In this document: positions 1-10,597 of the stretch, one piece after another
How positions within the stretch are numbered: position 1 is the stretch's first letter
How the letters are laid out: each line of letters opens with the position of its first letter
Source: Yamagishiella unicocca
Taxonomy: Eukaryota; Chlorophyta; Chlorophyceae; Chlamydomonadales; Volvocaceae
Assembly: GCA_003116995.1 (NCBI GenBank)
Contig: BDSL01000003.1
Coordinates: 620,001-684,000 of the forward strand
DNA: 64,000 nucleotides
Direction of reading: 5' to 3'
The notes under the pieces: model-generated
What the model was told of the DNA's origin: nothing
The model's database searches: none
The model's input: only the letters and a program-made list of their open reading frames with translations
Position numbers and translations under genes: made by a program

Positions 1-895
1 ATCAGCTCCAGGGGGCTGCTCCATACGTGCGCCTGACAGGCAAGGGAGGAAGGCACGGGAGGTCAAAATCCAGAACATGGAGCGTGGGTGGCCACCGGAC
101 TGTGGAACCCTTACAACTTCACTGTAAGCGTAGCGATGTGCCTTTGTGATGTTTTCTCAAATTTTCAGTGTCACTGAAGAGGGAAGTTCGTTCGAAAAGA
201 ACTGCACGAGGTGTGCGGCGGTCCAATGCCGGTGCACCGTCCCACTGGGCTAGTCCTCTGATCGGCCCTGGTGGTTTCGGAGCCGCTTACCTCCAGCCAC
301 CGGAGTGCCACGTCACCTAGCAGCCGCGCCTGCGTGGCACATGCATGGCAGTACAGGTTGACCCAGTTGGCCAGATTGACTCAGTCGGCCAGGTTGACAC
401 AGTTGACCGGCGGATTAACCCAGTTGACCAGGTTGACCGGGTTGACCGAGTTGAATCAGGTAGTTTAAGAGAATTAAACTGCTGTTCCCCTAACGGGTAT
501 CCAGATGAGTGGCAACGAGGCGGAGCGAACGCGCCGCCGCCTCGCCTCGCCAGGCCAACAGCGGCAGCCCAACTGCAGGGGCGGTTGACGCAACCGCCGT
601 AACGCGCCTCGACAGTTGGCGCCCATCATCGCCGCCTGATGAGCTCCCCAGGACACCCCAGAAGCAATCCAGGATGGATGGATGCACGAGATAGCCGGCG
701 TACCGATGCATAATGGCGGGAAACAGTCGCTGTATGCCTAACGCTCCTTGCTCGTCTCATGTTCGTTGCTCGTGCGTGCCTCAGCTAAGTTGGCGCCTGG
801 GCTGTCCGCACCTATTCATCCGTCCCCGATGCTGTGTGTCCGATTGAGAAGGCATGTTCCTGCTGTCCTCATTACCCGCCATGTGGGGCACTCAC
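1..895. other. Intergenic or 3' region of the zinc-finger gene
   Basis: No convincing independent gene is visible. The minus-strand zinc-finger gene must end somewhere in this interval, because its last clear exon leaves through a GTGAGT donor just below position 896. Two acceptor-like sites between about 820 and 870 on the minus strand would each give a short terminal exon. I cannot choose between them. A TTACA at 111-115 is the reverse complement of the green-algal poly(A) signal TGTAA and could belong to this gene. Confidence 0.4.
355..460. repeat. About 10-bp tandem repeat, TTGACCNGGT-like
   Basis: A degenerate run of roughly ten units of a 10-bp motif, with consensus close to TTGACCAGGT. 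Individual units differ at one to three positions. It gives open frames in several phases (Leu-Thr-rich in one, Val-Asp-rich in another), which is typical of a minisatellite and not of a gene. Confidence 0.7.
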
Positions 896-3800
896 CCGTA
901 GCTTGGGATCCCCGCCACAGAGGTCCTCGTATGCTTGGCGCAAGGGGGAAGCGCCCGACGTCGGTTGATCATAGCTCCCACAAAGATAGTTATCGGCATG
1001 ATGGGGATGAAGGGGCGCCGGCGGCGACGGGGGTGCTGGGAGACCGTTTGGGCGTCCCGCGGCCATCGGCAGCACCCGGTAGTCCAAAAGGCGCACACCA
1101 TACATGTCCTCCAGCTCCACCAAGGCCTGCAGCGATGGGCGGGGGGACAACAATGCTTGTTGTTTAGAGTAAATGTCCATGTATCAGGCTTCGCGGATCA
1201 TGGTTTTGACACCAAGGCTGTGGCACGCGGATCAGGCAATCTTGCCAGGTGACCGATTTTTGCATGTGCGTCAAGCTTGATGGCAAAACGAGCCAATAAT
1301 TGGTTCAGTCAGTTTACAGCAGCACGGCTGTATGTCGCATCTGCGTTTTGCCTTCTGCTGCGAGGTACGCGAGGGATGCTGCTGAGCCGACGCCCACCGC
1401 ACCCCCCCTGGAGCGATGACGGCTATGCACTAACCAAATTACCCCAGTCGAGTTACCGGTTTTTTACTTGTAACCCCCCCTGGAGCGATGGCGGCCAGCC
1501 GAAACGCTCCCCGGCTCGCGACTGACCCATGCATACAGCCCCGAAACGCGCATAGGCCGCAAACGCCTGCACGTCTTCCCCGGCCGACCTCACCTTGCAG
1601 GCTGCCGCCAGCGTGGCCCCGAACTCGCGTGTGTGCTGCCCGAGCGCCGCAGCATCTGCTGCGAACAGCCTGGAGCAAGCAATCGGGCTGACCAGCGGTG
1701 TCCAGGGGCCAGTACCAGCGCCGGCGCCAGTGCCAGATGGGTTCCCTTGTACCCCGCCTCCATGCTCCCGCTGCTGCGGCCGCTGCTCCTGTTGCTGAAG
1801 ATAAGGCTGCTGCTGAGGATGAGGCTGCTGCTGCTGAAATCGAGGTTGCTGCTGCGGCTGAAGATGAGGCTGCTGCTGCTGAAATCGAGGTTGCTGCTGC
1901 GGCTGAGGTGGCGGCGGCGGCGGTGGCATGTAGTCCCAGTTGTCGTACTGCTGGCGATGGCGGGGTAGGTGAACTGGATGCTGGCAGGGGCGCGGGGGAG
2001 GGGACCTGCCGTCTTGTTGCTGCTGCAGGAGCGGCCGTCCGAAGAGGGCCGGCTCCACCTCTGCGGGCTCTGGCCCCTCCTCGCCCGCCAGCCCCTCCAT
2101 TTCCATAAGTTCCGCCTCCTCGTCTTCCACTGCCTCCTCCTCCTCTTCCTCCCCACATTCCTCCCCCCATTCGTACCCTGCCTCCTCCTCCTCCTCCTCC
2201 TCCTTCATAGCCTCCTCCATAGCCTCCTCCATAGCCTCCTCCACCACAGCCCATGCGTCCCCAGACGGCGCGCCTCGCGCCGCCGCCACTTCCGCCTGCC
2301 GCACCCCAACCGCCATCCGGTCATGCTGCGGCCCCCCCGCCAGCAGGACCGCGCACTCAGCGCACAGCCACGTGCCGCGGGGCACTGCGGACAGGGCCGG
2401 CGTCAGGCAGCCCATATGCCAGCCCGTGTCGCAGCCATCGCAGAGCAGCATGGTGGCACCATCCGCCGGCGAGTCACAAACCTCACACGACACCTCAGCA
2501 GCGGGCGGCCGCCAGGCGGCGCCGCCAGGGCCCATGCCGGGTGCCGTACGGTACGGCTCCAGCAGCTCGACGCGGCGGCGCTGGCGCCCGCCGCCGCGGC
2601 CCAGAAGCACCGCCACGCCACCGCTACCGACGCTCTGCACCTGGAACACATCCTCCCGCTGGCCGGAGGGGGCTGGAGTGGCCGGCGGCGGCGACGATGG
2701 CGTGATTGGTAGTTCGGGCTCGTTGGCGGTGCAGGACGGATGTGTCGTCATCAAGCGCACGAGAACGCCCAGGCGGAGCCACTGCAGCGGTGATGCCTTG
2801 GCGCTACCTTGGAGCTTCCGCCTGCTCGACCTGTCGGTCGCGGGCTCAGCGCCGCCCCCGCCGCTGCCCGCTGCACCACCTGAATCCGCCTTCCGTTTAG
2901 TTCGACTGGAGACCCTGGCGGCGGTGCCGTCGCCACTCGTGGCGGCGACGGCGGCGGTTGCCTGTGTAGCTGTGGTTTCGGAGCTCGCCCGGCGAGGTGC
3001 GCTACCGGTCTGCGTCGCGTATGCTCCGTGGAGCCGATAGCGGTCGTAGCAGCGGCGACACGTCAGCAGCCCGGGCTGGGTTTTGTGGCATCGCCAGCCG
3101 TAAGACGTGGTTTCGGATCCGCACTCCGCGCAGCACCGCTGGCAGTCGCCGGCGGGCCGCGGCAGAGCAGAGGGCGATGGCGTCGCCGCCATCGCCGCCG
3201 CCGCCACCGTCGCCGTCGCTTCCGCGTGAGCCAGCGGCCGCGCAGACCCGCCCGAGGCACCAGCCAACTGTGGCGCTGCAGGTACCACTGCCAAGCCGCC
3301 GCCGCCGCTGTCGTCGCCGCTGTCGCCGCCGCCGCCGCTGTTGCCGCCACCACCGCTGCCGCCGCCGCCGCCGCTGTCGCCACCACCGCCGCCGCCGCTG
3401 CCGGCGTCACCTCGCGCCCGGTACGCGCTGCTTGGATACGCGCCGTTCGTGCGGAAGGCGTCATAGCAGGACCGGCAAGTGCTGAGGCCTGGGTGAGTTC
3501 TGTGTGCCCTCCAGCCCTTGGAGGTGGCAGTGGAGTCGCACTGGGCGCAGCGCCGCTGCTGCTGCTGCTGCGGCGTCGGCTGCTGCTGTTCTCCACACGC
3601 GTCGTCGCCGCTGCTGCTTGCTGGTGACTGCGGCTTCGGCGCCAACACCGCCGGTGACGCCGCCGCCAACCCTCCCGGTGCACCCGCAGGTGGGACAGTC
3701 GTTACCCTTGCCATACCCGCAGGCGTCGTTGAGGGCGGCGCCGACGCGTCCACCGACGACCTGCGCTCCGGAGACCTTGGGCCGCTGCCTCCGCCTCCGC

Positions 3801-4055
3801 CGTCGAGCCCCACGGCGCCCCTGGCCGCGCCTTCGGCTTCCCCACACAGGTCCGCACCCAGCCCTGGCGGGGGCCCCGCGGCGGCGCCCCCGGGTAGCTG
3901 GTACGTCCCCCGCCTGCGTTGGCGGTCGTAGCAGGCCTGGCAGGTGCGCTTGGCGGCGGCTGTCTTGTGCGCGTACCAACGCACGGAGTTGCGACAGCCG
4001 CACTCATCGCAGCGGCGGGGAGCGCTATCGGCGACCCCGGAGGCACGGAGTCCTG

Positions 4056-4093
<38 letters not shown>

Positions 4094-5777
4094 GGCTGCT
4101 GCGGCTGCAGCTGCTGCGGCTGCAGCTGCCAGCCATCCGGCGCTGCCCCGTGCAGGGTGAGCTGGGGTCGGGGGCAGTCTGATGGCACTGCCGCTGGCTG
4201 GCCGACCCCACCGTGACCGCCGTCCTCGCCGCCGGCCCTGTCGGGACCATGACCTGCACCTGCACCGCTTGCCCCAGTTATGAGCCGGGCGTCAGCACTG
4301 GCGTCGACCACCGCCGGCACCTCGGGACTCGCCCGGGAACCATCAACTGCCACGGCTGGCGGTTGGGCTGTACGGCCCGGAGCTGCAGCACCGGATCCCG
4401 CTGGATCCGGATCCAAGGCCCCTGGCGCCGCCGACTGGGCGGTCGGGGGCTCCTTGCCTTTGCCGCCCTTGCCCTTCCCGCCATGGTCGCTTCGAGAGTC
4501 CTTGGCGCCATCCGCCCGGGTGTATACCCCCGCCCGCTTGTAACGCATGTGGCAGGCGTTGCACACAAGGAAGCCGGGGCGCTGCGAGGGGGGGCCCGAT
4601 CAGGGAGGAGACGGGCGGGAGGAAGCAAGTAGCTGGACGAGCAAGTACGGAAGCTGGACGAGCACGTGCGATGTGCGAGGGTTCGGCGGGACGAGAAGGC
4701 CGACGGAAGTAGCGGGGAGTGCGCTGGGTGGGTTGCAGCGGGCGATGCAGGGTTAGTGCCGTATGTGGGGTGCGGGGTGGGCAATGGAGCCTCCCCATCA
4801 TCAGCTCATCACCAACATTGCGCGGTGCCGCGCCAAATAGGCCGAAAAGGCCCCTCCAACTTGTGCGAGGCTCACTTCACATCACGCGCAGTGGCACGAA
4901 TGATACAGCAGGCAACCCATGTGCAGCGTAACGTACCGCATGCCCTGCCGCCAAATCGCCCGCCAAGCAAGCCGCTGCTATCGATCACCTCGCCCCATCC
5001 CGAACCCTCCGGCTTCCGGATCCGCTCCCCCTCCGGCTTCCGAATCCAAACCCTCCGGCTTCCGAATCCAAACCCTCCGGTTTTCGGATCCAAACCCGGA
5101 CGCCCATGTGCAGCGGGCGTACGGGAGAGGCACTTTCTGGGTGCAATGCCCACCTGTTTGTGACCGCGCCAGGAGTGAGTGCTGGTGGCGCCGCATTCAG
5201 CGCAGGACCTCCCCGAGCCGCCGTCCGCTTCCTGGCGGCTGCGAGTACCCGTAGGGCCGTAGAAGCCGTTGCTCTGGCGGTTGCTGTAGCAGCACAAGTG
5301 GCATGTGTAGTGTCGGTCGGGCGCGAGGTAGCCCCAGTTGCGGTTGGTGGAGCCGCAGGTGACGCAAGCGCCATGTTGTTGTTGGTGTAATTTATTATGT
5401 TCTTGAGGGTCAGGTTGGGGCTGCGCTGGCTGCTGTTGCGTCTCCAGACGCGGCGACCGAGGCAGCGAAGCCGACCGAGGCGGTGGTGGAGGCAAAGCGG
5501 AGTCGTGGTTATGCGGCATGGCGTGGTAAAGAAGCATAGCGGTAGCTGCATTTGCATCAACTGCGTTGAAGCCTTCATCGCCCGGCGAGGAGCCTCTGGT
5601 CTCCGTGCAGTCGGGCAGCCGCGGCACGACAGGTGTCAAAGCGACTCCCACGGCCGGCGTCGCTTCGCGCTGTCGGCTGGTTAAGCAATTTGTAATAGCT
5701 AGAGCTGCTCGTGCCGCCGCGCCGCGTCTCGGTCTCATTTGGGAACCTCCGGGCGATCCTCCATCCTGACTCGACAT
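896..5777 (-). CDS. Multi-zinc-finger (five GATA-like fingers) plus PHD-finger protein
   Basis: Putative chromatin or transcription factor of about 1,280 or more residues. Inferred exons on the minus strand: 5777-5154 (starts ATG, MSSQDGG), 4581-1594, 1126-896, and a last exon not resolved. All three junction phases are 0. GATA-like fingers lie at about residues 138-162, 192-218, 400-426, 554-581 and 693-720. Finger 2 exists only after splicing: CAEC is in exon 1 and CNAC is in exon 2. A C4HC3 PHD finger lies at about 908-952 (CEVC, CDGC, H, C, CAEC). Between these are a poly-Gln tract, Gly- and Ala-rich stretches and an acidic Glu-rich region. The fingers suggest DNA binding and the PHD suggests histone-tail reading, which are family properties not shown here. 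Instead of leaving at 1593 (AAG|GTGAGG), exon 2 could read on to a stop at 1453. The open frame without internal introns over 1 kb of protein makes the core model strong. The ends are weaker. Confidence 0.8.
5003..5099. repeat. 22-24 bp tandem repeat inside intron 1 of the zinc-finger gene
   Basis: Four units of CCCTCCGGCTTCCGAATCCAAA (first unit 24 bp, the rest 22 bp), with few substitutions. It lies within the inferred intron 5153-4582. Its minus-strand translation is a repetitive Gly-Phe-Arg-Lys-rich reading, which supports treating it as non-coding intron sequence and not as an extension of exon 1. Confidence 0.75.
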
Positions 5778-6616
5778 TGTTTCGCGGGCTGCTGATGCAA
5801 TGCAGAGACAGGTGTTCAAAGCTACATGTCCTGGAAGTGATTAGTTTGGATGCTTCGAACCTAATTCACCACGTCAAACCTCCTGCAGCCGGAACATCGG
5901 TCCCTCCGCTGTCGCGTCTCCTTTGGAGGGCAGGTGAATCGTCGCACTTGCAATCCTATCAGAGACTGCCCAATTGCTTTTTACAGTTAATGATGGTGCA
6001 AAATCAGCCGACGTAGGAAATGAAGGATCATTTACGCGCTAGCGGGCTACGTCAGTTGCCGTTTCGAGGCCATGCCGGCGGGCCCTGCACGTCACCGCTG
6101 GATTACTACCGAGATAGATATGAAGGCTTTGGGTGCGATCCAATGAAGCAAAGACGCAGCCGACCACTGCATGCCACTTCCTCGGACGCCGTGATTGGCC
6201 AAGGGCCGCTTATCATTTGACAATTTTGATTTGTTGAACACAATTAAATCCTTTAAAATATTATCGATTTCTTTTATTGCTTCTCGAGACGGATCGACGA
6301 CCAGCGACCGTTGGCTGATGCAGGCTTACCGGTATTTGGCACTGCCGTTCTTCTGGTCGTTCGCGTGGGAGGGATAAGCATACGGTCTGTAACGAAGCTC
6401 TCTGTACTTTGGGGCTTGAAGGCTGACATGCCTCGTCGCGAGTTTTGATTGAAGACTAAATTGGGAACTGCTCAATGCACAGCTGCCGCTTGCACAAATT
6501 GTCGAAAGCCCTGTTTTAGCGCTTTAAATGACCTATGCATCACTCGGCATGGACCTCGTCGGCGCCGGAGTCGTTAACGGCAGCGACTACAGTCTGGTCG
6601 AGTGAGAGTTATGAAT
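5778..6616. other. Upstream region of the zinc-finger gene, no gene seen
   Basis: This should hold the promoter and 5' UTR of the minus-strand zinc-finger gene. A relatively AT-rich patch lies at about 6205-6280. I found no credible coding exon on either strand and no clear core promoter motif. Confidence 0.4.
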
Positions 6617-8235
6617 GGTACCATCCCAATGGCGCCAGGCATGCCTGGGCAATTACCATTGACTCCCCCCAGGCATGCCTAGGCATGCCTGACAACTTGC
6701 TTTCTGCACAGCCCACTTTGTATTGTATTTTCTTATTACGAAATAAGCCTACAGGCAAAGGTCATAGCCCCGCCCCTGAGGATGGGCAAGTTAGGCTTGG
6801 GCCTGTCCATCTCAATGGGCACAGGCATGCCTGAGCATGCCTAGGCATGTGATATCGCGCCCGGGGGTTTCATCAACTTGGCACTGGGCCAGTCGGACAT
6901 ACCAGGGTGTGTAGCAGGCGAGCCTCTAAAGTGCTTTCTCAAGGTATGGGCGTTTTCTCGCCTGGGCCTGTCAACCCTAATGGGCACAGGCATGCCTGGG
7001 CATGCCTACACATGTACGAATGCGCCTGGGGGCTGCATGCACCTGGTTCTGTGCCTGTCAGAGCTGTCGCGGAGCCTCGATAGGGTATTATTGGTGATGT
7101 TTTGGGCCTGTCCATTGTAATGGCCCCAGGCGTGCCTGGGCATGCCTGGCCATGCCTACACGTGTACCAATGCGCCTGGGGGCTGCATGCATCTGGTTCT
7201 GCGCCTGCTGGAGCTACCAGGGAGCCTGTGAAGGACCCTGGAGTGGGAAATGGGCGTTTTTCTGGGCAGCGTGCCTGGGCCTGTCCATTCCAATGGCCAC
7301 ATGCATGCCTGGGCATGCCTACATATGTATGGAGTACGCCTAGGGGCTGCACGCACCTGGTTCTGTGCCTGTCGAAGCTACCTTGGCGCCTCTGCAGGAC
7401 CCTAGAGTGGGTATGGTCGTTTCCTGGGGAGCGCAGTACCAGGAGTGTGCAGCCCCCAGGCGCGTTCGTACACGTGTAGGCATGGCCAGGCATGCCCAGG
7501 CACGCCTGTGGCCATTCGAATGGACAGGCCTGGGCACGCTCCCCAGAAAACGCCCGCACCCACTCCAGGGTCCTTCAGAGGCTCCCTGGTAGCTTCGACA
7601 GGCGCAGTACCAGGAGTGTGCAGCCCCCAGGCGCGTTCGTACACGTGTAGGCATGGCCAGGCATGCCCAGGCACGCCTGTGGCCATTCGAATGGACAGGC
7701 CTGGCCCAGAAAACGCCCGCACCCGCTCCAGGGTCCTTCAGAGGCTCCCTGTTAGCTTCAACAGGCGCAGTACCAGGTGCATGCAGCCCCCAGGCGTGTT
7801 CGTACACGTGTAGGCATGGCCAGGCACGCCTGGGGCCATTGGGATGGATAGGCCCAGGCACGCTCCCCAGAACCCGTGCAGGCATGCCCATGCCTTTTCG
7901 GAAACCCTTCAAAGGCTCCCTGGTTACATTGGTAGGCACAGACGCAGGTGCAGCTTTGTAGCAGGTGCATGCAGCCCCCGTGCGCGATGTCACATGCCTA
8001 GGCATGCTCAGGCATGCCTGTGCCCATTGAGATGGACAGGCCCAGGCCTAGTTTGCCCGTTCTCAGGGGCGGGGCTATGACCTTTGCCTGTAGGCGTATT
8101 CCGTTAAAAGAAATACAGCGTAAAGTGGGCTGTGGCATCCCGTGCAGAAAGCAAGTTGTCAGGCATGCCTAGGCATGCCTGGGGGCAGTCAATGGTAATT
8201 GCGCCAGGCATGCCTGGCGCCATTGGGATGGTACC
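6617..8235. mobile_element. Long inverted-repeat (foldback-like) element with palindromic satellite units
   Basis: The outer ends are inverted copies: GGTACCATCCCAATGGCGCC at 6617 and its reverse complement ending at 8235. Homology continues inward on both arms to a centre near 7430, so the whole 1.6 kb can fold back on itself. Each arm is made of diverged units of about 163-171 bp (for example the unit starts at 7431, 7602 and 7765), each with several copies of the palindrome AGGCATGCCT. There is no conserved coding frame. Open frames occur on both strands only because the unit is repetitive. I see no obvious target-site duplication. A non-autonomous foldback transposon is likely, and a palindromic satellite block is the alternative. 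Confidence 0.7.
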
Positions 8236-9235
8236 CTTGCTTACTGCGAGTGAAGACATCGCTGCGATGGTGCAGCCGGCAGGAATACAGTTAAAGTTAT
8301 AATATGACATCATAGACAGACCAAAAGCTACGCAGATGCACAATGACTCTGCAGTCCAGAACCGGCAGCTTATTGCCGGCATATTTCAAGCCATGGGCGG
8401 CGGTGGCATGGGCTGCGGTGCCAGTTTTCGGCGACATAGGCTGCGATCGCATGGGTAGCGGCGCCAGTTTCGGTACCATGGGGCAGCGGTGACATGGGCA
8501 GCGGCGCCGCTTTCGGCAACATGGTTCTTGGCAACACTGATGCTGCACCGCTCGTTCACGTGCGACACCCGAAGGCCCTTCTGCAGCTCTATGTCCAACC
8601 ACTCGTTGCCCACGTCGCGCATGCACGTACAGCACACATGATGCTCAAGACGAGCAACTGGAGCCGCATGACCGTGGTCACGAACTCGAGCACGCACCCG
8701 AGCACGGCTGTGACTGTGGGCGACATCACAATCGTGGCCGTGTCCGGGGAGCTCATCACGACTGTGCCCACGACCGCCATGTTGCGCATCATCGTGCATG
8801 GGCCCGCGATCGCGTGCCTGCCGAGCATGACGTCCTCGATCCCCATCTCATTCCTAGTTAAGGCCGTGCTTGGGCTCGTGCTCGAGTTCGTGACCGTGCG
8901 TGGTCATGCGGCTCCAGTTGCTCGTCTTGAGCATCATAGTCGCGTGGATGGGCATGACGTCCTCCGTGATCATGTCCTCAAGCGGCAGCGTGCTGGGCAT
9001 CGCGGGGTAGAGGCCGGAGGCGGGGTCCCAGCCCATCGTGATCGCGTCCGCCTTCAGGGTCTTGTAGAAGCCCGGGATGCCGTCCGGCCGTCCTGGTTGG
9101 TGCTCCGGCCTCCCAGCCCCCGCTAAACCGACTTTGGGCAGCTTTGGGCTACTAGGGGCCTCCATTCTGCGCTCCTCCAGGTGGAAGTGCGGTCCGTTAG
9201 CTGCTGCTTCTCCAGTCGATAGACGAACTTCTTCC
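8236..9235. other. Unassigned region with an inverted repeat and short tandem units
   Basis: At 8385-8516 there are imperfect repeats of a GGCAGCGGCGCCAGTTTCGG-like segment. An open frame at 8494-9126 (+) and others on the minus strand overlap, but none resembles a family I know. No splice-supported model emerges. The region may be remains of a transposon. Confidence 0.35.
8637..8937. repeat. Inverted repeat with ~72-75 bp arms
   Basis: Arm 1 is 8637-8708 and arm 2 is 8863-8937 in reverse complement. They match over nearly their whole length, with a small 4-5 bp difference near the middle. The same short peptide (MLKTSNWSRMT) is therefore readable on the plus strand in arm 1 and on the minus strand in arm 2. 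The loop is about 154 bp. Confidence 0.75.
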
Positions 9236-10300
9236 GCGTGGCCTCCCCGCGCCCGCTCTTAAGTTTGTGTACTGGGGGTTTCCGTTGTGCGCTCGGCCAG
9301 GCAGGAATGCGACCGTTTAAGCAGAATGCGAGAGTGACAATGGCCTGTTAAAGCAGAACGCAAAAGTTACACGGGAGCAGAATGCCATAGTTACAGTTAC
9401 ACGGGAGCCAGAACGGGTGCCAGGGAGCGGACTGGTGGCTAGTGCATGACAGTCAGGGGCATGCCCATGTAACACAAGTACCTAGACACATATCCATAAC
9501 CGCCAACGCATTCATTCGCGACAGTCGCGCGAACGCAGAATACAACTTCAGCATTGCAACATACTGCATGCGTACGCCTTTCCATTCCACGCATAAGAAA
9601 TCGAGGCTAACACGACCATCTGCTTCACTAAAAAGATGGGACATGAGGTATGTAATGTTTCTGGTTATTATGTCATGAGATATCTAAGGTTTCCGGTCTG
9701 TGTCGCGGGAGCCGGTTCGCGCGGTTTCCCAGACGCTCGCTCTTACTTTGGCCCCGCCCTATAGGGCCCTATCTGTTGCCATACGCTATACGCTGGTAGT
9801 GAACTCATTTTGGTAACCTGAACATGCCGCTATTCTGTTGGCGCTGTTGGGCACTACGTCGTCGGGCGGTGCTCCGCGCGGCAGTTTGCCTAACAGTGGT
9901 CTTCGCTCTGCACTCCGCCAGGTGAAAATGCGGTCCGTTCGAGGCTGTTTACTCCGGTCATTAGTCTAGCATCTCTGTAACGTCTCCTCATCTCCCCATC
10001 TCATTATTACCGGTATTATCTTACTCCTCTGCGCGGCCCCGCACTCGCTGCTTATTTCGTCTACTGGGGGCTTGTTGTGCATTCGGCCAGGAGGAACCGC
10101 GCCGCGTCGCGACGGTTTCTCCGGCCACTATTCGAACGGTCATTCGGCATCGGCGGTAGGATATACGGGCTCGGCACTCGTTAGGTACGGTCTCGGCCCT
10201 CTTCAGTTTATGTGTTTTGTGTCCATTGCCGCCTCTGGCTTGGACGGACGCGCTCCGTATGAAAGTACGGATGTAACGCCGTAACACCCCGTAACATCGC
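9236..10300. repeat. Dispersed repeat family, several degenerate copies
   Basis: Segments around 9260-9310, 9890-9960 and 10015-10215 share a pattern: a GCGCGGCTTCCC-like stretch, then TGTGTACTGGGGG, then CGGCCAGGCGGAAATGCGGTCCG, then a CTCCGGCCA and a CGGCATCGGCGGTA block. The same series recurs at 45350-45790. Between them, at 9320-9425, are short repeats of AGCAGAATGC...AGTTACACGGGAGC. These resemble the 3' end of the retroelement fragments at 28.9 and 46.3 kb. There are no coding features. Confidence 0.55.
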
Positions 10301-10431
10301 AAGCTCGCAGATCGCCATCAGTTGTAACACCTCGCTTATCATTTGTAGGTCGTCGTTCGTCGTCACAGGCCAGCATACCCCAATATAGCTTGTAGGATGA
10401 GGATGAGTAGTTACAGTGTCCTGTAACGTCC

Positions 10432-10597
10432 GGCTCCCTGCAACAAGCTGCGATTACCACGCGCGCACCTGCTTCTGCGACCCAAGCGTCCAGGACACTT
10501 AGGCCGTGAGTATGCACGGATAGCGCCCGAGGCCGGAGGCCTGGTCACTGGGTGGAGGCAAAACGGAATCAACGCTATTTATGGCAGACAGATAACC
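10432..10597 (+). promoter_or_regulatory. Conserved 5' module of kinase copy 1
   Basis: This block just upstream of the first conserved ATG is recognisably the same in all three copies (also 29988-30150 and 47868-48024). It begins GGCTCC(C)TGCAA.CAAGCTGCGATTACCA and includes CCAGGACACTTAGG. It probably holds the 5' UTR and core promoter. I see no canonical TATA box. Confidence 0.45.

Noticed and set aside
1698..3040. Several plus-strand open frames rich in Leu, Ala or Arg
   Set aside because: They are antisense to the zinc-finger/PHD exon, whose Cys-His motifs identify the coding strand.
6878..8005. Overlapping open frames on both strands with HACPGTP- or GMPGHAW-type repeats
   Set aside because: Produced by the repeat units of the inverted-repeat element. 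There is no independent coding evidence.
6617..8235. CRISPR-like array of palindromic repeats
   Set aside because: The repeats are degenerate, inverted about a centre and without unique spacers, and the surrounding genes are eukaryotic with introns.
8494..9126. 210-codon plus-strand open frame
   Set aside because: It spans the inverted repeat, resembles no family and has competing minus-strand frames. Not supported as a gene.
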